Assembly (NCBI RefSeq): GCF_001540865.1
Contig: NC_033637.1
Location: forward strand, 7,409,439 to 7,473,438
Origin: Ananas comosus
Taxonomy: Eukaryota > Streptophyta > Magnoliopsida > Poales > Bromeliaceae
DNA: 64,000 nt
Direction: 5' to 3'
In this document: in pieces, positions 58,752-64,000 of the stretch
How positions within the stretch are numbered: the first letter of the stretch is position 1
Layout: every line of letters begins with the position of its first letter
Notes under the pieces: model-generated
Told to the model about the DNA's origin: nothing
The model's input: the letters and a program-made list of their open reading frames with translations, nothing else
The model's database searches: none
Made by a program: the position numbers and the translations under genes

Positions 58752-59369
58752 GTCAATATCACCATGCTAAAATTCCAAACTCAATTTTCTAGCCACGAAG
58801 AACCTTGAAGAAAAAGACGAGGAGAAAGAAGAAGAACATGAGCTCCTTCACAATTCAAGGATGCAAAAGAAGGGATCAGCTGTGGGAGGACGGGGACAGA
58901 GAGTAGCCTACGTTGTAAGTTAGGGGGGTATTTGTAGAAGAGAGGTAACAATTACAACTGAACCCCTCCCCAACACATTGTTTGCAACTCATGTTTTGGA
59001 ACATGAATTTTCATGTTCCAAACATGCTCAGGTTCTGAAACCTCTATTCAGGTTTCGTAGAGACAGAAACTTTCTACCACATATGTTCTTGAACCTCAAG
59101 TCCATGTTTCGAAACTTGACATAGAAATAAAATTCTAAGATTCATGATATTATATATTAATCCAACTAAATGGAATACATTTGTCTATAACTACTGCATG
59201 TTTATTACATGTAGCTCTATCTATATTTTAGTAACAACTCCGCCCAATTGAATAACCCTCTAGAAAAAATTCTTAATTGTAATAGTGATGTATCACAGCA
59301 GTCAAAATGCTTCTTTTTTTCTTTTTTTCTTTTTTTTTTTAAAGTTGCTTGTAATATGGCACGGTCATG
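58752..59369 (-). repeat. Possible LTR remnant with palindromes
   Basis: The word GGGGGTATTTGTAGAAG near 58924 resembles the minus-strand TATA region of the element A LTR and is followed by ACAATTACAACTGAACCCC, as there. Upstream on the minus strand lie palindromes: a hairpin of TTGGAACATGAA and its complement at about 58995-59023, and GTTTCGAAAC at 59106-59115. LTR ends were not found. No gene is seen. Confidence 0.4.
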
Positions 59370-59576
59370 AGCATGAGGAGAAGTTCTACACTGTTACGCT
59401 TGCACCACGTCATCAATAACAAGCCAATCATATTTCTGCTTTTCAAACAAAAGTACAACAAAAATATTTTTTTACCATCATGATGGGACATATATTTTTA
59501 AAAAAATTTATTTGATTGGTTTGTGACGCCATGTCACTAGTATAACCGGTGTATTCTAGAATTTTTCCATGAGGTG
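59370..59576. mobile_element. Compact MITE, same family as 25560-26325
   Basis: It shares GTCACTAGTATAACCGGTGT, a run near AACAAAAATATTTTTTTA, and the left-hand GTCA...AATAACAA words with the larger copy. It lacks the foldback insert. Inverted end wording (TTACGCTTGCACCACGTCA versus TGACGCCATGTCACTAGTA) is loose. Confidence 0.55.
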
Positions 59577-59789
59577 GCAGCTTGCAACTGACAAGGCTTG
59601 TTTTTGTCTTAATATTTTTTAATATTTTTTACTTTATTTTAAATATAATTTAAATTATTCAAATATTAAATAACTTTCTTAAAAAAAGTTATTTAAATCT
59701 GTTTTATTGAGGAAATAACAATATATTTGTCAGGAAGTTATCAGTAAAATTTAAAAAATAAAATTAAAACACTAAAAAAATGTATAGGG
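59577..59789. other. AT-rich spacer
   Basis: Very AT-rich sequence with nothing recognisable. Confidence 0.5.
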
Positions 59790-60254
59790 GTGTATTTAAT
59801 TTCAAGCCTAAATTTAGGCTCAAGCTCGGCTTGAAATTAATTCGAGTCGAGCTCAAACGAGCCTAATTTTGTGTCGAGCGAGCTCAAACACTAACAAAGC
59901 CGCTTGAAATTCTTAATATCATACAATCTATAATTTAATTTTTATAAAATATTATCTAAAATTTAATACAAAAATATGTCTTATAGTTTAACATACAAAA
60001 TAAATACATAAAATACAATATTATAAATACATAAAATACAATATTATAAAATACAAAATAAATACATAAAATACAATATTATAATATTAAAAAAATAATT
60101 TAAGAGAAGCGACTCTACGAGCAAGTGAAATGAAAGAGAGAAAGAGAAAGAGTAATTTGAGTAGGGTTTTGCTGGTTTGGTTTTGTGGGCCAGCAAATAT
60201 ACATAATAACCTAAGCTCTATATATAATATTTAAATACATAATAATTATATATA

Positions 60255-60255
<1 letters not shown>
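59790..60255. repeat. Reverse-oriented copy of the GAGCTCG-rich repeat
   Basis: 59805-60000 matches the complement of 24300-24505 (GCCGCTTGAAATTCTYAATATC and GAGTCGAGCTC words), and 60165-60190 matches the complement of 23820-23850 (GGTTTGGTTTTGTGGG). A tandem array of a 24-base ACATAAAATACAATATTATA unit lies at about 60005-60090. Confidence 0.65.

Positions 60256-60258
<3 letters not shown>

Positions 60259-60316
<58 letters not shown>
60259..60316. repeat. (TA)n microsatellite
   Basis: An almost pure TA run leading straight into a MITE whose relatives at 63142 and 63733 also abut TA runs. Confidence 0.97.
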
Positions 60317-60318
<2 letters not shown>

Positions 60319-60745
60319 TGAGGCTCCTATCCTTCTGGAAGCACGGAGCCTTCCGTGCTTTCAGGTTGTTTTCGATGTTGCAACTTTCAAATCGTCGATC
60401 GGCTCCGTTAAACTTGATATAGAGTATTTGAAGTACCTAGAAAATAAATTTTATGATTTTCGATATCATTTGCCTAGTGATCGAAGCGCTCAAAATCAAT
60501 AATTTTAATGGTCGTAGTGAGCCGTTTGCAAGTTTAACGGTGTAGAAATATTCAAATCACATGAAATTTTGATAGAAAATTTTTTATATTATATAAAACA
60601 AGATCAATATCTTTGATCTAAAATTTTAATGTTATATTATTACGTTTTGTAAGATTTTTATTTCAGCCGTTGCTTTTGAGCCCCTTCGTTCACTAGGCAA
60701 ATAATATCAAAAAATTACATAATTTATTTTCTAGGTACTTTTTCG
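60317..60745. mobile_element. (TA)n-flanked MITE, truncated
   Basis: It starts GAGTGAGGCTCCTATCCTTCT after a TA tract. It shares GGTTGTTTTCGATG, AATCGTCGATC and TAGAGTATTTGAAGTACCTAGAAAATAAATTT wording (within-copy variants) with 63142-63735 and 63733-64000. A right arm (CAAATAATATCAAAAAATTACATAATTTATTTTCTAGGTAC) begins but stops near 60740 at GC-rich sequence, so the last 100 or so bases are missing. It lies about 600 bases upstream of the CYP78A TATA box. Confidence 0.75.
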
Positions 60746-61344
60746 CCGTGTCGGGCAGCCTGGGGGCGGCGTAGGAACTGCCCGCGGGCACTCTCGGCCT
60801 CGGGGAGCGCAAACTGCCCCCACTGTACCGCACGTGCCAAATCTTTTGCCAGCCATTGGATCTTGCCATGTGTTCCCATCCCACCCGTCCGCTGTGATTG
60901 CCGCCGACGCCTGATTAGCTGGCGCCCCGCTGTTGTCGGGTCAGTTCCGCTTCACCCGCGTCCACCTCCCGCAGTGCTCGGCTAATTACAAAGTAACCGA
61001 ACTGAATCCCGCTCAAATAGCACAAATGCGTTCACTACCCGGTGACCTTATCTCAACCCGTCAGGAAAAAGACAACGCTGCCCTTGTACAGAACTCGGCA
61101 GCTTGTGCTACGGCCGTGCTGTCATCAGGTACACCTAGAGCACGCTCGTAGCTTAGACGTAGGGGCAAATCCGTAACATGGCCACAAAATCAGATCTAGA
61201 TACGCATTTTTTAACTTCTCCAAAAGATATATACTTTGCAGGAGTACGTGATCGGATTTTAAAATTTATTTATAATAACAATATATTGTAAAAAGATCCT
61301 TGCATAATAACGGTGCTCTCATTCCCTGTAAACGTCGCAAACTG
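60746..61344 (+). promoter_or_regulatory. Upstream region of CYP78A
   Basis: GC-rich in its first 200 bases, then mixed. A G-box type CACGTG lies at 60831-60836. No other gene is apparent, and the open frame at 60933-61151 has no recognisable domain. The abrupt change from TE sequence at about 60745 suggests this is the retained host promoter. Confidence 0.45.
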
Positions 61345-61351
61345 CTATAAA
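61345..61351 (+). promoter_or_regulatory. TATA box of CYP78A
   Basis: TATAAAA in the context CTGCTATAAAAGCCG, about 197 bases before the start codon. It is followed by a pyrimidine-rich 5' leader (CTCTCTCTCCC near 61425), as in many plant promoters. Confidence 0.75.
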
Positions 61352-61541
61352 AGCCGCTCTCCCGCGATCTCCTTACCTCGTCCCGGCCCCTCCTCTCATC
61401 TCTTCAATTCAACTGTGTTCTCTCTCTCCCGCCCCTCGATCCAAGGCGAGCGCCATTTTCTCCCTCCAAAACCACTCTCCCCATCCCTTCTCTTTGCAAG
61501 CTCTATACGCGTCGCCATTGTCGCTCTCCAAAGCCACAACC

Positions 61542-62495
61542 ATGTCCTCCTCATCCTCCTCCTTCGACTTCGGCTCCGACTCTACCTTTCTCCCGCTCCT
61601 GATCTCCCCAACAAGCTCACTCACCTCACTCTTCGCTCTCCTCGTTGTGACGCTGTCCTTCCTCTGGTTCTACCCCGGTGGCGTCGCATGGGCCTTCTCC
61701 AAGGTCCGCGTCTCCGTTCCCGGTCCACCCGGCATCGTCTTCGCCCTCTCCGGCACCGCCGCCCACCGCGTCCTCGCGAAGCTCTCCTCGTCTCTCCAAG
61801 CCACGAAGCTCATGGCTTTCTCCGTCGGGATCACTCGCTTCGTCGTCTCCACCCACCCCGACACGGCGAAGGAGATCCTTAACAGCTCCGCCTTCGCCGA
61901 CCGCCCCATCAAGGAGTCCGCGTACGAGCTCCTCTTCCACCGCGCCATTGGCTTCGCTCCTTTCGGTGAGTACTGGAGGAATCTCAGGAGAATCTCTGCT
62001 ACTTATTTGTTTAGTCCGCGGAGGATCGCGGCTTCTGTGGAGCAGCGCGTCGAGATAGGGAAGCAGATGGTGGAGGAAGTAAAGGGCCAAATGGCAAAGA
62101 GTGGAGTGGTGAGTGTGAAGAGGGTGTTGCATTATGGCTCGCTGAACAACGTCATGATGAGCGTTTTCGGTAAAAGCTACGATTTTGCCAAGGGAGAGGG
62201 GGCGGAGGTGGAGGAGATGGTGAGCGAAGGGTATGAGTTGCTTGGGACGTTCAACTGGAGCGACCACGTTCCCTTTCTGGGTTGGTTGGATCTCCAAGGT
62301 CTGAGGAAGAGGTGTCGGCGGCTAGCCGCCGAAGTGAACGTGTTTGTTGCAAGGATCATAGAGGAGCACAGGGTGAGGGAAAAAGCTAGTGTCACTGTTG
62401 GCGAGGAACTAGTTGTTGGGGACTTTGTGGATGTGTTACTCCACTTGGAGCAAGGTGAGAAGCTCTCGGACTCCGACATGATCGCTGTGCTTTGG
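61542..62495 (+). CDS. Cytochrome P450 of the CYP78A family, exon 1
   Basis: This exon encodes the first 318 residues of a membrane-bound P450 monooxygenase; family members are about 520-550 residues. It shows an N-terminal membrane anchor (about residues 24-44), the CYP78-type YPGGVAW, a proline hinge VPGPPG (59-64), FADRPIKESAYELLFHRAIGFAP (118-140, given here in part as FADRP...AIGFAP) and the C-helix WRNLRR (145-150). It ends in SDMIAVLW at a GT donor (62496). The heme-binding cysteine would be in exon 2, outside the window. The ATG at 61542 (context CAACCATGTCC) is the first in frame. CYP78A enzymes (Arabidopsis KLUH/CYP78A5, rice PLASTOCHRON1) act in the ER and control organ growth through a mobile signal whose chemistry is not settled. 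I do not assign a subfamily member. No damage is seen in exon 1. Confidence 0.93.
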
Positions 62496-62767
62496 GTACG
62501 TACGACGTTCATTTCCTTACATCTAATGCATGAATAGCATATCATTTGTTTTATCGTTACAGTAGTAGTTTAATTACTTGGCGCGTGTATATATATATAT
62601 ATATATGCTAGATATTTTACTCCTTGTGCTACCAAACATATATCTCTTTGGGCTGATGCATGGATTCGTAACTTACTGTTCGAACAATACTAGACCATCA
62701 TGTTGATGGACGTTAATAGCTTCTTTTTTTTTTTTCTGTACAATTCCATTAACTTGTTTGCCAATTG

Positions 62768-62981
62768 AGCTAGAGCACTTTTAAAAGTATCACTCTCTTG
62801 GTGCTATTAAATTTTTAGCTCTTGAATATACTCATTGATTATTAATAACTTTTGGATCAAATACTATTTCACTTACTACCGCCTATCACTATTATCCCAA
62901 CCTTATATTTATCTATTCAAGGGTTAAAAACTCAAAAGTACCAATCTCTTGTGCTTTTGAGAGTATTCTAGCTCAACTCCT
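62768..62981. mobile_element. MITE in CYP78A intron
   Basis: The left end GAGCTAGAGCACTTTTAAAAG and right end (complement GAGCTAGAATACTCTCAAAAG) are inverted, and inner words TCTTGGTGCTATT and AAAGTACCAATCTCTTG also pair. About 214 bases, no coding capacity. It is related in layout to the MITE at 23452. Confidence 0.75.
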
Positions 62982-63141
62982 TATTTGCTTCCTATATATA
63001 TATATATATATATACTCAGTAGCATCTTCAAGCAACCATTAATCTTATTATTATTATTATTATTATTATTAATTTGCATGCAGTAATCATACAAGATAAC
63101 ACTAGTTACGTTCGCATAGCTTAATTTATTTTGATTAATTN

Positions 63142-63735
63142 CATATATATATATATAGTAAGGCTACTATACTCTTATGAGTATTGTGCCCTTCGTACTC
63201 ATAAGTTGTTTTCGATGATGGGGCTTCCGAATCGACGATCCACTCAATTAAATATGATCTAGAGTATTTGAAACTTCTTAAAAATAAATTTCGTAATTTT
63301 TTGAAATCATAATAAAGTTCATCAAACTGGCATAAAATGAACGGCCAAAATCGAACGACGTCCTAAAAATGGATGATCGGATCCTTCAATTTAAGATCGG
63401 AGTTTTTGATCTTTATCTAGGTAGTGAATAGAATTTTCTGTCAAAAATTCAACCTATTCCAATTCTTTTACACCGTTAACTAACAAGTATCCCATGCCGG
63501 TCGTTAAAAATTGTTAATTTTTTGAGCTCTTGATCGTAAGGTAAATGATGTCGAAAAATTATAAAATTTGATTTCTAGAAGTTTTAAATGCTCTAAATAA
63601 TGTTTAACGGTATGGATCGTCGATTTGGAAGCTTTATCATCGAAAACAACTTATATCGCTACCAAAAAGTCGCCACTAAAAATCATTTTTGTTGTAATGA
63701 GAGTATAGTAGCTGGACTNATATATATATATATAT
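63142..63735. mobile_element. (TA)n-flanked MITE with long inverted ends, in intron
   Basis: Arms of roughly 150 bases at about 63158-63310 and 63555-63716 are inverted copies (AAGTTGTTTTCGATGAT, AATCGACGATCC and ACTTCTWRAAAT words). Both sides abut TA repeats, and ambiguous bases mark both junctions. No open frame. Insertion into TA microsatellites recalls the rice Micron-type elements, but I claim no family membership. Confidence 0.78.
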
Positions 63736-64000
63736 ATATATATAGTAGGTTTTGTGTGTTATTAGAAGTATGGAGGCCTTTGTGCTCATAAGCCATTTTC
63801 GATGATAAAACTTCTGAATCAACGATCAGGTCCGTTAGACTTGATCTAGGATATTTAAAGTATTTAGAAAATAAACTTTGCGATTTTTTGATATTATTTA
63901 CCTAGCCATCGAAAAGGTTCAAAATTAATGGCTGAAAATAAAAATCTCACAAAAAGTGGTGATATAATACTAAAATTTTCGATCAGAGATATTGATCTTG
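63733..64000. mobile_element. (TA)n-flanked MITE, cut by window end
   Basis: It starts TAGTAGGTTTTGTGTGTTATT after a TA tract and shares GCCATTTTCGATGATAAAACTT and ATTTAGAAAATAAACTTTGCG (related wording) with the copies at 60317 and 63142. Only the left part is in the window. Confidence 0.7.

Larger units (their letters stand above)
62496..64000 (+). other. CYP78A intron 1 (continues beyond the window)
   Basis: It starts GTACGTACG directly after the TGG of IAVLW. CYP78A genes usually have one intron here, and the next exon should begin with a segment encoding EMIFRGTDT or similar. No such sequence occurs before 64000, so the intron is at least 1505 bases. It contains three MITEs, several (TA)n tracts and two ambiguous bases (63141 and 63719). 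Confidence 0.75.

Noticed and set aside
61494..61541. A CYP78A start 16 codons upstream of 61542
   Set aside because: The codon at 61494 is TTG, not ATG. The ATG at 61542 has a good plant context and gives a normal family N-terminus.

Overview
This window looks like nuclear DNA of a flowering plant, most likely a monocot. It is dominated by Ty3/gypsy and Ty1/copia LTR retrotransposons and by MITEs. It also holds the GC-rich first exon of a cytochrome P450 of the CYP78A family, as in monocot genes. A bromeliad such as pineapple would fit the abundance of Del/Tekay-like chromoviruses with 2.4-2.7 kb LTRs, but that is a guess. The only host gene I can support is the CYP78A exon 1 at 61542-62495 (+). 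No intact transposon protein remains.

Left part (1-30 kb). A gypsy LTR fragment (1-1127) and about 2 kb of unrecognised sequence come first. Next is a 5'-truncated copia pol (3971-5470, +) that ends in a polypurine tract and an LTR-like sequence which is itself a long inverted repeat. A complete minus-strand chromovirus (element A, 5932-17509, TSD ACAAA) sits inside that inverted repeat. Element A carries a copia-type solo LTR in its reverse transcriptase (10819-12040, TSD GTAAG) and a MITE in one LTR (16262-16610). From 17.7 to 22.5 kb there are copia fragments in minus, plus, minus order with an internal duplication. From 22.7 to 29.9 kb there are LTR remnants, MITEs, foldback repeats and microsatellites.

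Middle (30-58.8 kb). One old minus-strand gypsy element (element C) spans this region: pol and gag at 30.0-41.0 kb and its 5' LTR at 41017-58751. Into it went a solo LTR (31926-34929) holding a CACTA element, a full copia (element D, 35483-40324), a collapsed solo LTR (40644-40947), a second solo LTR (41912-44466) and a third solo LTR (44616-57061). The third is split by a complete chromovirus (element B, 44819-55189). Most levels have a 5-bp target-site duplication that can be read directly.

Right end (58.8-64 kb). More LTR and MITE remnants lead into the CYP78A promoter, with a TATA box at 61345, then exon 1 and an intron of more than 1.5 kb loaded with MITEs. Exon 2 and the heme-binding region lie outside the window.

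The most unusual signal is a cluster of the palindrome GTACCGGTAC, at least 16 exact copies by eye. It lies in the U3 promoter part of several LTR families, including both gypsy and copia types, and where a TATA box is visible the cluster sits upstream of it. Other LTR families carry different palindromes in the same place.
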